Below are positions 33,885 to 45,394 of a stretch of 64,000 bases of DNA, in pieces. Position 1 is the stretch's first letter. Each line of letters starts with the position of its first letter. A program made the position numbers and the translations under genes. The notes below the pieces were generated by a model that saw only the letters and a program-made list of their open reading frames with translations, did not search any database and was not told where the DNA came from. This DNA is from Cryptomeria japonica (taxonomy: Eukaryota > Streptophyta > Pinopsida > Cupressales > Cupressaceae). The stretch spans positions 21,576,260-21,640,259 of the forward strand of contig NC_081409.1 in assembly GCF_030272615.1 (NCBI RefSeq), read 5' to 3'.

Positions 33885-36800
33885 TTAATTTCCATCCGGG
33901 GGTGGTAACTGTTCAAAAATAGATTTATACTTTGTCTTGGCTTTGGTGAATGCGACAGAGAGTGCATCCTTGACACTTTCCATTAAAGAATTTTGTGCTT
34001 AAATATCAGCCAATAGTGATATTAAGCCATCTAAAGTGCTTCCCTCTTGTGTAGTAGATAGGCGTGTGGCTTAGTTAATCTGTTCTTGGACGGATGAAAG
34101 ATGAGGAAAGAATAATGTCTGGAGTGTCATTATATCCATCCTGATCTTGTGTTCTTCATTTCTTAGTTCCAATTGTTGAGCCATGAGTTGTTGAAGCTTG
34201 GTATAAAAATTCTGAACTGAATTGGGCTCTGGGGTCAACTTGTTTGAGAGATCGGTGATCTCTTTCTCAATCGCATCAGTTTTATTCTTAATGTCTTTAA
34301 TGAATATAGAAAATGTACAGAGTTTCTGAAATAAATAAAGAATGTGCTTGAGTTGAGGGGACAACTCAACAATGAATTTGACAAGTTTGACTTTGCCAAT
34401 AGCTAGAGTTTTCTGTACCTCTTCTATCATTTTTGCAGTAAGCTCCTTGTCTTTGAGCTTGCTCAAATATCCAGATGCATCAACTCCGGATGTTTCTATT
34501 TGATTAAGGAGTTCATCCAGTTGAATGTGGATGGTTGCATTGGTTGACACTGTAGCTGTAGGTAGCATATCTGATAGCAGTGTCTTCACCTTCTGAAGTA
34601 CTTTATTCTTCTTTTGTATGGCCATCTATTTTTCTTGTTCGGCCTTTGCTTTGCATAGTTCACCAAAATCAATGAGTGCTTGCCCCTTTAATTTTGATAT
34701 ATCCACATTGGGCAACACTATTGGTTTAGATAAAACAACTTTGAAACTATGCTTTTTCACCTTCTTCTCTTTACCTTTGGTCGATTGGACCAAGACAATA
34801 GCTTGAGGCTTGTTGACCCTCAGTAGGTTGCTTGGTAGAGGCAACACTTTGGTCAGTTCCTGTAGCCGTTGTGGTGTCTTTTGGTGTCTCGGTACTGGGT
34901 GTCTCAGCTGCAACATTTTCAGTGCTCGAAGATGCTTGAGAGGTTTGTTCTAGAATAGTATCTTCTCTTGCTGTAGACTTGTGACCTTCAGTGCCTTGTG
35001 CTGTATCCTGAGGAGCTTCGGTAGAGACAGGTTGATTGATCAATGGATAAGGCTAAACTTGTTCTAAAACAGATTCACTAGATACAAGTTTTGTATAAGT
35101 AGTGCCTTCTATCATTTCTTTCTCTAGTTCCTCTGTATCCATGAGATCTTCATCTATTTGAATAGTGTCAACAGGGTCTTATTCGGTAGCTTCAGGACCT
35201 TGCTCGGTGACATCAGGATCATACTCGGTGACATCATCAATTTCAACTGTAGATTGTTCACTGACATCCTTGATTTTGAATATTTCCTGCCATTTTGCTT
35301 TTGTCTCATTTTCTACATCAATATATAGCCCATTCATCAGTTTTAAGGCTCTTTGTTTGATAAGAAATTTTGAATTGTAGGTTGTCAAATGTTCCTTTAT
35401 TTTTTCTACTGACATATCAGGAAATAGACGGACTAGACTTCTTTCTCTGATTTGTTTCTCTAAGTCAATTGCATACTTCCACCTATTATCAATATGCAAG
35501 TAAAGTTCATTTGGAAGTGACTTTACTAGTTCCAATGGAGCTAACTGGAACTTTATAAGTGTGCAGATGACAACTTCTTCAATTTGTCTCTTCTCATCAT
35601 TATTTCTAGTTTCATACTTGACATATCTAAATGAACCAAATCCACCATATTCTTTCAGATTGGCACAAAAGTTTTCAACACTATGTATATTTACCTTCTT
35701 GCTCTTGACAATCTAGAATTTGTTTGCATCTTTAGATTATGTATCACTAGACTCTTTTACCAAAATGAGTCTCCGAGTAGATTTCTTGTATGTCTTTGTT
35801 ACCTTGGGAGTAGTAACACTCTTTTGTTTCTTACTTGGTGATGCTGCAGATGCTCTTGTATTAGGTCTCTTTGTTGGAGGAGTTGGTAGGGCCTTTGAAG
35901 TGTCCTGTTTCTTTCTTTTTAACACTTTACCCTTAAGCAATTCGGTGCTCAATGTTACAGCTGCCTCTTGAGCTTCTGATTCCTCTTTGGTGATGGCAAG
36001 AGTGCCTTTGATAGGTGTGGAGGAAGAATCTTCTCAGAATTTCTCCGTTAAAACCTTTATCATCTTTGTTGCTTTTCTTGTAGCTTTGGGTACTACAATG
36101 CTCATTTTTACTTTTCCCTTCACTTCTTCATAGGTTCCATACCTCAACTCAGTAGCATGCCTTGGTAATGTAAGAAATGCATGAATTTTCTATTGTGTGA
36201 TGTCAAAGTCAATCTCGTAACCCATAGGTGGCAAAGATTGAGTTCTTGGTTCCACAACATTCACATAACAGTAATAAGTGTCTACCTCAAAGCATATGTC
36301 ATCTTTATATTTCTCCACTAGCTAGGGTGGAATCTGGTACCTATTGTGCATTTTCTCTTGAAATTTACTAAAGCAATCATCCATTATATCATTGAAATTA
36401 TCACCTAGCTTCTTGATGAAGTCATTAATTTGATGGGTGATTGGTCGGTGTAGCTCCCAAACTACTTTACTGACTGATGGAAAGAATTTTTCAAAGTAGA
36501 AAAACATGCATACAAGAAGTGAACCAAACTTTAGTGTATTTGCCAAGTTGTTCTTCTTCAACTTCCTTATTATGTTCAGATTCTCAAACAGGTTCTTCAA
36601 TAACACTTCACACAAGTCAACTTTCATTCCCTTTTTCACAATTTTATAAGCTATGTCAACTGTTGCACAGGGTACACTGTTTTCCCTTGCTGATTGGAAG
36701 AAATGGTAACCAATTACTCTAATGGAAAACTTAAGTTCTGCATCAGTGACATTGTTCAGTTTCAATCCTCTGTAATCAGATTCTACTCCGGTTAAACTGA

Positions 36801-37266
36801 TCAATTCCTTTTGTGATATCATCTTTTGAGCTCGTGCATGATCATAGATAGGGTAACCGGTGATCACATGAATGATTTCCTTGGTGATTTTAAATGGTTG
36901 CTCTTCTAGCCACATGAAATCATCATGAACTCTGCTCAGAACAAACTTGACCTACTGAGGTTTGAACACATGAGGATAGGTTAGGGTTTCAGTCGATCCT
37001 TTGATTTTGATGTGTTCATACTTGTTGTTTAATACACCATCGGTACATAGTTCATCATAGGTGTCTCTTATTTCAACATGACCGAGTTCTTCAACATGAC
37101 ATTTGGTGAAGAATCTCACATCTTCGACTAACAATACTCGATCTGGGATGAGTGAAAAGGCGGTTTTGTCGTCCAGTTTGGAGGCGACTTTAGGAGTCAA
37201 AGAGTATTTCAGTGAGGGCTTCTCCACATTCTTGACAACTATGGGATCTTGGATCTTGGGCGCCAT
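33885..37266 (-). pseudogene. unrecognised long protein of element B (about 1,100 codons, broken)
   Basis: From ATG at 37266 the same frame is readable to about 34771 and, after one frameshift, to a TAA at 33885. About eleven stops interrupt it (for example 36952, 36322, 35737, 35179, 34626, 34071), those checked being TAG, yet composition stays protein-like throughout. N-terminal third: globular, with EEQPFKITKEIIHVITGYPI and LANTLKFGSLLVCMFFYF. Middle: Lys-rich and basic (KRKKQD, SKKQKSVTTPKVTKTYKKS), nuclear-signal-like, then a second globular block (LPNELYLHIDNRWKYAI), then an acidic Thr/Glu-rich stretch. C-terminal 250 codons: predicted coiled coil (KTDAIEKEITDLSNKL). I recognise no known domain. 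It could be a captured host gene or a Gag substitute. Confidence 0.75.
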
Positions 37267-37808
37267 TTAAGATTTTAGGTAAAAACTAGTAAAGAGTCCT
37301 TAGGGTTTTAGAATTCCAAACGACAGACACTTTAAACTTAGCAAATAATGGCAACAAGATTGGTAAACTAGCTTAACAGTGCGATGAGATTTGATTTAAA
37401 TACCTTGGATTTGCTTTGAATGAGGTTTGATCACCTTGATTCGCTCTACTCTTCTCTTTCGAAAACTTGGTGAATGAAAATGACCGTGAAAATGCTTTTA
37501 AGTACACACAACATCTTATCGGGCTCCGTGCCGGTTAGGTCAAAAACATTAAATGCACTCGGTTCATCTTTAACCGATTTACTCTCCTTTTTTTTTGTTT
37601 TAACTGAGTAACCAAATTTCCTTCATTTACCGACTTGACAGGCTTCCTGTATTTACCGACTTGATAGGTTTCCTGTAAATTACTTTTGATAGAATTTCAA
37701 ACTTACTAATGCATCTTAACTATGCAGATTTTTAATTTAGTACATAATAGAATAGGAACTGTTATGATTTTAACTTCAGAGAATGTAGTCCCTTAATACC
37801 TTTACTGA
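37267..37808 (-). other. element B interior between its two ORFs
   Basis: AT-rich, no coding signal. Contains several accgactt/ctcggt words like those of the LTR. Confidence 0.6.
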
Positions 37809-38392
37809 TTAATTTGGACTAGGTGCACCTAACTTGGTAGGTAAGGTGCTTTCTTCATTTGACACAATTTCCTTCTTTTTCCAAATCATCTGTAATTTGC
37901 CTTTTATTTCTTCAGTGTCTTTTCTAGGTTGATCTCTGCAATCTCCAGCCAAGTGTCCAACTTTATGACAATGAAAACATGCCATACCAGGATTTCTCCA
38001 TGATCTTCGGTTGTTTATTCCAAACCTTATAAAACAGTTAGCACTAATATGTCCATATCTTCCACAACATTCACACCATATCCTTGTATTGTAATCCCAT
38101 GGTACTACTGCATATTGTCGGTAAGGATCTGTGTGAGTTCGGTAACTTCTAGTGTTTGCTCGCTGTGCAGACCACATGTAGTTCTTTTGCTTAAGCCAAC
38201 ACTTCTCAGTACTATGTCCATATCTATTGTAGTTTCTACAAAGCCCTTTGTATTTTGCCTTCACATGTCTGCAATCACTTGATTAGCATGATCCAGCTCT
38301 TCTTGCAGATACACAATCCTCCGAGATTGTTTGTAGCCTTCCATTGATAAGATCTTTCTTTTTAGGCAGTTAAACCCTTTTCCAAGATTAAA
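37809..38392 (-). pseudogene. element B zinc-knuckle protein
   Basis: Begins shortly after the primer site. A helical stretch (VYLQEELDHANQVIADM, near 38270-38340) is in a different frame from the main ORF (38264-37809, 151 codons), so one indel separates them. Three knuckles: CRNYNRYGHSTEKC (second Cys is Tyr, broken), CECCGRYGHISANC and CFHCHKVGHLAGDC (both intact CCHC). Likely the nucleocapsid part of a Gag that would bind element RNA; capsid is absent. Confidence 0.8.
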
Positions 38393-38404
38393 GCTCTGAT
38401 ACCA
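38393..38404 (-). other. primer binding site of element B
   Basis: TGGTATCAGAGC on the - strand, a perfect initiator tRNA-Met site, two bases from the LTR. It fixes the element's orientation. Not a tRNA gene. Confidence 0.9.
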
Positions 38405-38406
38405 AT

Positions 38407-39288
38407 TGTTAGGCCCAATATGGAAAGCTAATGTACTGAGAGGGGAGGGGTGAATCAGTACTCCAAAACTTTTCTTGAATAATAACTTCATTGTTATGCA
38501 TAAACAGAATAGTGCAGTAACATAAAATAAAATTAAAAAAATAGATAACAATCATACATGATTCACTCCATAACACATATATTTTGGTTATGCAGAAACT
38601 CTTGGTTAGAGAGAAAAACTACGGTGGGGATGGCACCCACAACTTCACTACTGCAATAATAAATAGTGCTTGGTTAGAGCTACATATTAGCTATTTCTGA
38701 TAGCTTACCCTGTTAGGAGTAACAAGATCTGTTAGATCTACCTTGCTAAAGGATTTTACAACACTTCATCTAAATGCTGCACCTGGTTAGAGGCTTTACA
38801 ATTTATAGACTTGATTAGAGTCTTTTACCCTGTTAAAGGTTTCTCTTACAACTTCACAATATTACAATAAAATCATTACAAATATCTGCAACTTTACATC
38901 TGAAATGTTATAGTAGATTCTATGTGCTCAGAATAGATTACCTTGCTTGTAGCATACCTCGGTAACCCATATAGTAACTCGGTAAACCCTTCTATTTACT
39001 CTGTTCTTTGACTTTTTTATGAAAACCTTCTCGGTGACCTCTGTGTCTCTATAACAATCTTCTTACACTCTTACACACACTTTTAACTCATGTTGTATAA
39101 AGAGATCTCTTAAGACGGTGATCTAATTCATTGCTTCGATCTTACAAACACGATTCCTCGAATGAATAACTATACAAAATATTTCATTGGTTAGATTGAT
39201 CTCAAAATCATACACAATCTTCTAGTGCAATTTCCAATATCTTAATGGTTACCCGGATGCATGTCCAGGTTCAATGTATCTGGTAACA
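38407..39288 (-). repeat. 5' LTR of element B, internally deleted at one end
   Basis: Matches 32353-33503 to the sequence tatctagtaaca, then jumps to LTR C. The LTR proper ends in tagtaaca too, so a deletion between these two short repeats would remove about 260 bases while keeping the terminal AACA. A smaller deletion lies near 39245. Confidence 0.8.
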
Positions 39289-39417
39289 TTGAATCATCAT
39301 ATCATAGTTATATCACCTCCAACAGTCCATCAATATATCATCACCAATAGTCCATCAATATATTATCACCAACAATCCTTTACCGATACACCATCATCTC
39401 CATCAGTTATTCCAACA

Positions 39418-40113
39418 TGCTCTTTTCCTTTTTAATCTTGTTGGGACAAAATAGCTACTAATGCTGCAACTATTGCAGAGATATATAAAATGAAGGGCTT
39501 TCCATCTATGGGAGGCATTAAGATAGGTGGTGATAGAAGATAACCTTTTAAAGCTTGGAATGGTTGTTGATAGTGATCGATCCATTTAAAAACTACCCCT
39601 TTGTGCAACAGATGTTGGAAGGGGTGACACTTGTTTACCAATTGAGCTATGAACCACCAGATTGATTGTAACTTGCCTTGAAGGCTTCTTAGCTGACGAA
39701 GATTTGTGGGAGGAGACATATCCATAATTGCTTTTATCTTTGCAAGATCCACTTCTATGTCTCTTTGATAAATAATGTAGACTAATAATTTGCCAGATGT
39801 AACACCAAACACACATTTTTTTTGGATTCAGCCTAAGCTTATATTCTTTGATTCTATCAAAAATCATGCTAAGGATACCAAGATGACTATCTCTAGTAAT
39901 TGATTTGCACAACAAGTCATCCACATAGTCCTCCATTAATATATGAATGTAGTCATGCAAAATTGTTGTCATGGCTATCTGATATGTTGCTCCTGCATTT
40001 TTGAGGCCAAATGACATCACATTCCAATAGTAGGTTCCCTAAACACATGTAAAGACAATTTTATGTTGATCTTTGGGAGCTATTCAAATCTTATTGTATC
40101 CAAAGAAACCATC
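39418..40113 (-). pseudogene. G2 fragment: RT palm and RT-linked RNase H
   Basis: Right to left: FFGYNKI, VMSFGLKNAGATYQ, then the active site YVDD at 39916-39927 with both Asp, then the RNase H connection (LRQLRSLQGKLQSIWWF) and start of RNase H (FILYISAIVAALVAIL). A frameshift lies near 39800. RT N-terminus continues at 57103 beyond element E. Confidence 0.9.
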
Positions 40114-41190
40114 TATCATGCTTGTGAAGTGTGATACCTACGGTTGCAACACAAAACACTCAATAGATCATTACAAGCATGGTTAGCAAATTTAAAACAA
40201 AGAAAGATAAAACCATGGCAAAGCGATCTGTCGCCTCCTAAGCAATGCGAGTGTGGATTTGCTCTTAGATATGGATAAGAAAATTCTAGTGACTTGACTA
40301 TGCCTAGATGGAGGATTTGAAATGATAATGATGCATTTAAGCTAGAAAAGAGAATGATTAAGCTACATGATTCAACAATTATGCTAGAAAATAAGCAAAT
40401 TAAGCTAGATCTACGATGCAATTGCCTTTAATAACAATGCTCAAATGATAATGCTAAGATCAATATGCCTATAGTAATAATGACTAAAATGCAAATGAGA
40501 TGGGATCATTATTGCTCCAAAATGGGGGATATTTATAGGATTTCCAAGGCTAGGGGTGAGGTGGCAGGAATCAACAGTCAAGATTGAGTCTGAAGATATC
40601 AATGGTGAAATTGGAGGAGGTTGGAAAAGAGGTTGGAGGAAAGGGGACATTTGTCATCTCTATGGTGACAAGTGTCAAGGGGCTTCCAAGAGAGGGGACA
40701 TGTGGCCCAAGAATTCCATGTGTCTCAAGGGGAGAGTATCCACACCATAGGAGGTTAGGATAAGAAGGTTAGGATGTGCAAGCTAAGATAGGTTTAATTA
40801 AAGCCAGGGTTGGATGGGATATGTTAGGTTTAGAAGTGGTTAGGTTAGGTGGTTAGAAGTTAGGAGGCATGTGGGTAATTTGAATTTAAAAATTCAAATA
40901 ATAGGAAAAGACTAATTAATTCTCAACAACTCATAAATTGATTTATTTTAATTAATTAGGGGATTAGAAGAATTGAATGAAATGAGAGGAGGATTAATTA
41001 ATTTGAATTAATTAATCAAAGGGGACTATGGAAATGAACCTATTAAATAAATCCTTAGATTTATTAATAAGTAGATGAAAGGGAGAATTTAATCAAATTG
41101 TCGAATGAATTTAATTAAATTAGGAAGAGGGATTAATTAAATAATTGCTTATTTAATTAATTATCTTTAGACCATTTTTAGGTGTATACA
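40114..41190 (-). repeat. 3' LTR of element E
   Basis: 1,077 bases; - strand start TGTATACACC, end AGCATGATA (terminal CA mutated to TA). Very similar to 56024-57102. TATA box TATAAATA at 40530-40537 (- strand). Confidence 0.93.
40530..40537 (-). promoter_or_regulatory. candidate TATA box in E LTR
   Basis: TATAAATA on the - strand, kept at 56442-56449 in the 5' LTR. Confidence 0.55.
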
Positions 41191-41205
41191 TTTTGCCCCT
41201 CTTTG
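41191..41205 (-). other. polypurine tract of element E
   Basis: CAAAGAGGGGCAAAA on the - strand, adjoining the LTR start. Confidence 0.87.
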
Positions 41206-41506
41206 AAGCGAGGTGTGATGACGCATTGATTCAAAGAATAATCTCATTTTGATGATGATATTGGTTCGATAGGATGCCCCAACTATTGATTGATAAAATG
41301 CGATATGATGATGCCCCCTCGGGAGATCAATTGAAATAATTGACCTTTGGAGTTTTGCAAATTTTTGCGAAATTGATATACCAATTAGAAATGATTTGAT
41401 TTCTGCAACTATGTTTGATGAAAGTGCGAGTTCTACAATCATGGTGATGTGGTTCTTGATTATTGAAAAAGATTGATTGGTTAGATTGATAAGATTGAGA
41501 TTCAGT

Positions 41507-41640
41507 CTGGTTTCAGGAATCACACCTCCTGTATAAGACAAAGATGATCAAAGTGTCTTGTTTCAGGAATGATATATCCTGTATAAGACATGATCAGAAC
41601 GCCTGGTTTCAGGAAAGATACATCTTGTATAAGACATGAT
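41507..41640. repeat. three tandem copies of a ~48-bp unit
   Basis: Starts at 41507, 41557 and 41603, each ctggtttcaggaa...ctgtataagaca with small changes. Noncoding 3' region of E. Confidence 0.8.
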
Positions 41641-42785
41641 AGAATAGATGAGATGTGATTGATTAATAGAATTGATAAGATTGATTGGGTAAAGAACCGA
41701 CAGTTTGTTGATATCAAGTTGCAAAAAGATTCAGATATGCTGATGTTGGTGTTGTTGAGGGGGTAGCATAAGATTTTCATTGGGTCGACAATATTTGGAG
41801 AGATATGAGTTATCAGTCTGATTGCGTATACACTTGTGATGATACCTTGATTATTCCTGCAATAGATTTAACCTTGGATAAAATGAGCATGCGAGATCCC
41901 ATGCAAGAATGAAATGCAAGCTTAAATGCAAATGCCAATGCAAATGAAATGCAAAGCTACGATCGGACCAGTCACTGGATTATAGCGTTTTTGTCATCAT
42001 TGAGCTTTTTAAAATGTGGGAAGTGAGGAGTGCAAACATTGATGGTATAATTAAACCATGATGACCTGAGCAATTGCTTCCTGGATTTTGATATGGCAAG
42101 TAGCACAAGCATCGAGGTATAATTGAACCGAGATGACCTAAGTGTTGCTTGCATAAAATAGGTAGTATTAACCATTGGTATATGCAAATCAGAAATGTCT
42201 TCGATGATACTCTGATGATCACGTCCTGAGACAAATTTGCACCTACTAATGATTAATTTAAAGACAACAGACAAGAAAAAATATCATGTTCCTTCCTTGT
42301 TCCTCTAGTCAAAGACATCCCGGAGTCACTCAGAAATCATGATAGCGAAAATCAATATAGAAAAGTTGAACAATCATGTTAAAATAATTATCCAAAAGAT
42401 ATCATCCCTGGAAAAGTGTGTGAATGTGCTTTTACTGACTTTGTGATAGGTTGATGGTTGATAATTTGATCTCATGTTCAACATTGGATGTGTCTTAGTT
42501 TTCGCTTGATAAGGGTTGTTTAACTGTTGTTCTACCTACTTGATTAAGCTCAAAATGATCAAGAATTTTCCCCCAGCTAGGTGCAAGATTTTTCCCCAAG
42601 CCTAGAAACAAAGTCGTTATGATATACTCAATGATCCAAACCATGGCGAGAAATTAGCTGGGATGCCTGCGTATGTACAAAGGCTTCATGATGGATATGG
42701 ACAACGCTGATGGAAAATGAATGCAAGCAAAAAAATGCATGAACTAATAGTTGAAAGAGCTAGCGGACAGATAGCGCCTGTTTGC
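41641..42785 (-). other. element E 3' noncoding region
   Basis: Short - frames (41520, 41972, 41980) lack recognisable domains. A direct repeat of about 27 bases (ggtataattaaaccatgatg and variant) lies at about 42044 and 42115. Confidence 0.6.
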
Positions 42786-42903
42786 CAGGTTTTCACCATC
42801 TATTTTTATTGCACTTTTTCTCATATTTGATTTTTTTTTGGATTTTCTTCTTTTTCACTTTTTTTTTGCTTTTCCACTATTTTTGATTTTTTTGCTTTTT
42901 CAG
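42786..42903. repeat. T-rich (A-rich on coding strand) tract of element E
   Basis: Runs of 7-10 T broken by short words such as gctttttc. On E's coding strand it is A-rich, like 13166-13460 in element F, and lies about 1.6 kb before the polypurine tract. Confidence 0.75.
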
Positions 42904-42949
42904 ACATAAAATTTCTTCAGATGCATGCTATTGATGGGTTCACTGAGCT

Positions 42950-43244
42950 GATCTCCATCCTGCGTTGATAGCTGATATGCTCCTGATCCAAATACTGCTG
43001 TGACCACAAACAAACCTAACCAGTTTGGTTCAAACTTTCCTTTCTTTTCTCGATCTGACTAGTTGCGTGGATTTTCCTTTAGTACTAGTTCTCCAACTTG
43101 AAAGATTCGTGGTTTGACCCTGTGATTATAACTCCAAAACATTCTTTGCTGATATACCTTTAAATGATAAAAGGCATTTTGTCTTTGTTCATGGATTAAT
43201 TCTAACTCTTGTAATCTAGATACTCACTGTTCTTCATCTGGGAT
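42950..43244 (-). pseudogene. element E integrase C-terminus
   Basis: Reads LELIHEQRQNAFYHLKVYQ, FQVGELVLKEN and ends in NSMHLKKFYV, the usual end of Tat integrases. Two stops. Separated from the core by solo LTR D. Confidence 0.85.
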
Positions 43245-44700
43245 TGTTAGTTATATGAGAGGGGGGGGTGAATCAAATAACCTCAATAATAATTACTCTA
43301 ATCAAATTCAACCTCGATAGCATTTACTTGATATGTAACTTATGACTGTAAATCATTCAAACTCATAAACAGATAAACATGAAACATTAAATCACATTTG
43401 ACACCAGATTTAACGTGGAAACCCTAATAGGGAAAAACCACTGTGGGATTTTGGACCCACAAGAAAATATACTCTTCTAGAGTATGCTCGGTTAAAAGAA
43501 AATCCTGTTAAAGATTAGATATACATTGCTAGATGTGACCCGGTCAAGGGATTTCCCTCAAATCTATTAGAATCTTCACTTTGTTAGAAGCGACCCTGTC
43601 AAAGGATTTCAAACACTCATTCAGAATGTTACCTTCCAAGAGGATTTACAAATAAGTCTGTTAAGTCCACTCAGTTATGAGATTTCCTATCACTTACAAA
43701 AATAAATAACAGTAATTAAATATATTTGCAATTTCACATCTAAAAATGTTAAAGCAGATTATATGTGCTCAATGTGCTCAAGATAATCTTGTCATAAGAC
43801 TTATCTTTCTCCTTGCTAGGCTTCTCAATCTGTTCTTCAATCAGATCTTCAATATTTTGTACTTTGTAACCACCTCTGTAGCATCACTATGCTTCAGTTT
43901 TCCACATCCTTTGTTCATCAACAATACTTTATTTATAAGCAATTCCCAACCGCTTAATCTCCTTAATCACATTTCCCATGATTAATCTTAGCCATCAGAT
44001 CTTCAAACTTGACTAGGTTCATTGTATCCTTCGATCTAAAAAATGTTTTATCTTGCCTTGAAACTTGTATACCTTTCTTGGTACTTGTGCTCGGTTATGA
44101 CCGTTCAATTTGTGTTGTAGATCTTACTCTTGAATGTTAATTGCCGTTGATCCTTAACAAACTTCTTGCACGACATTCCTATCTTCAATAAATCTCTAGC
44201 TCATTGGCATCCTTCATTTAATAATGTATACACTTATTTAATGCATTCTGTTACTGCTCGACTGATACTCAGTTAATATTGAACTTTAATATGTAGACAT
44301 TCTCTTCTCGGTGACTTTTTCTTTCATTAACCGACATCGGTAACCTTGGAGTTTACCGACTAGATCCTTGCTCGGTAAAATAAAATAGTATCAAACCTTT
44401 ACTCATTCTATTACATGAAATATTTTCCCCTTCTTCTTCAGTCTTCGAATACATATATATAGGATATCAAAACAATCAAAACATCATAATCTCATCACTG
44501 TCTAACTCGGTTATAGTTGCCCATTGAATAACTTATTACTCCCCTTCATTTTCACATTCTTTGTATGTCACTTACCGACATATTTATACTCATCAAAACA
44601 CTTTTTAAGATATGGCAACATCATACTGAATCAGAAAATCAATTGCTTGACATAAATGACAAAATAATAATATTAAGATAGTAATCATCCTTTATCAATT
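43245..44700 (-). repeat. D, solo copia-type LTR
   Basis: The + strand starts TGTTAGTTATATGAG followed by the gggggggtgaatca motif of the other copia LTRs. Integrase sequence lies on both sides and no interior is seen. The right end is uncertain by some tens of bases and I find no clear target duplication. Confidence 0.7.
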
Positions 44701-44703
44701 ATA

Positions 44704-45394
44704 TCATTGATCTCCAACAACCTTCTCAATATCATCAACCATCAAACTTATTGTAATGCCAACAGGGATGAGACCTTTTAATGACACTCGTAGAGAACAT
44801 ATCTCTACTTCTATTGGCAGTATTGCTTCTGATCCATAAACAAGAGAGAAAGGTGTGGCACCTGTTGGTGTGTGGATACTGGTACGGTAGGCCCATAGAG
44901 CAGGGTTTAATTGAATATGCCAATCTTTGCCAGCATCATTCACTCTTTTTGAGGATTTTCAGAATAGTTTTGTTTGATGCTTCTGCTTGCCCATTTCCTT
45001 GTGGATAGTAGGGTGTGGAGAATCTGTGTTGGATCTTGAATTTTTCACATAGTTCTTGTACATCCTGATTCTTGAATGGTCGCCCATTATCAGTGATAAT
45101 GGTCAATGGTATTCCATAGCGACAAATGATGTAATTCAAGATAAATGCAACAATTTGTTTTCCTGTGATGTTTGTGAGAGGTACTGCCTCAATCCATTTT
45201 GTGAAATATTCAGTAGCTACAAGGATGAATTTGTGACCATCAGATGAAGAAGGATTTATCTTTCCTACTAGATCAAGAACCCATTGGCAGAAAGGTCAAG
45301 ATGTTGCCAAAGCATGAAGTTCTTGTGCTGGTGCATGAATCAAATTCCCATGGATCTGACATTGTTTGCATGTTCTATCTATTTGAAAAGAATC
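44704..45394 (-). pseudogene. element E integrase core
   Basis: From right: GKINPSSSDGHKFILVATEYF with core Asp nearby, ITDNGRPFKNQDVQELCEKF (second acid), HRFSTPYYPQGNGQAEASNK (third acid Glu), then LNPALWAYRTSIHTPTGATP and YGSEAILPIEVEI. A frameshift lies at about 44940. The motifs are complete, but stops break the frame. Confidence 0.9.

Larger units (their letters stand above)
32353..39288 (-). mobile_element. element B, copia-type LTR element with an unrecognised long ORF
   Basis: LTRs at 38407-39288 (5', right-truncated) and 32353-33503 (3') with an initiator-Met primer site and a copia-type polypurine tract, all on the - strand. In place of gag-pol it carries a zinc-knuckle ORF (37809-38264) and one long degenerate frame (37266 to 33885). 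No RT, integrase or protease motif is visible. It is therefore non-autonomous. No target duplication is visible because the right end has a deletion. Confidence 0.88.
31296..39417 (-). repeat. C, solo copia LTR split by element B
   Basis: Plus-strand ends TGTTATTGTGAGG (31296) and TTATTCCAACA (39417), with target duplication cgctc (31291-31295) and tgctc (39418-39422). Host G2 RNase H is on both sides. LTR sequence is only 31296-32352 and 39289-39417, about 1.19 kb, a normal LTR length; element B fills the rest. Contains the shared motif ctgagagaggggtgtgaatc (about 31311-31330). Confidence 0.8.

Noticed and set aside
34618-35971. Plus-strand ORFs (34618, 35165, 35720)
   Set aside because: Antisense shadows of the long element B frame.
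33885-37266. Envelope-like gene in element B
   Set aside because: No signal peptide or clear membrane anchor seen; basic and coiled-coil composition argues for an internal protein.
38393-38404. Possible tRNA fragment
   Set aside because: Only the 12-base primer complement next to an LTR; no cloverleaf. Same for 308-320, 17175-17190 and 61726-61737.
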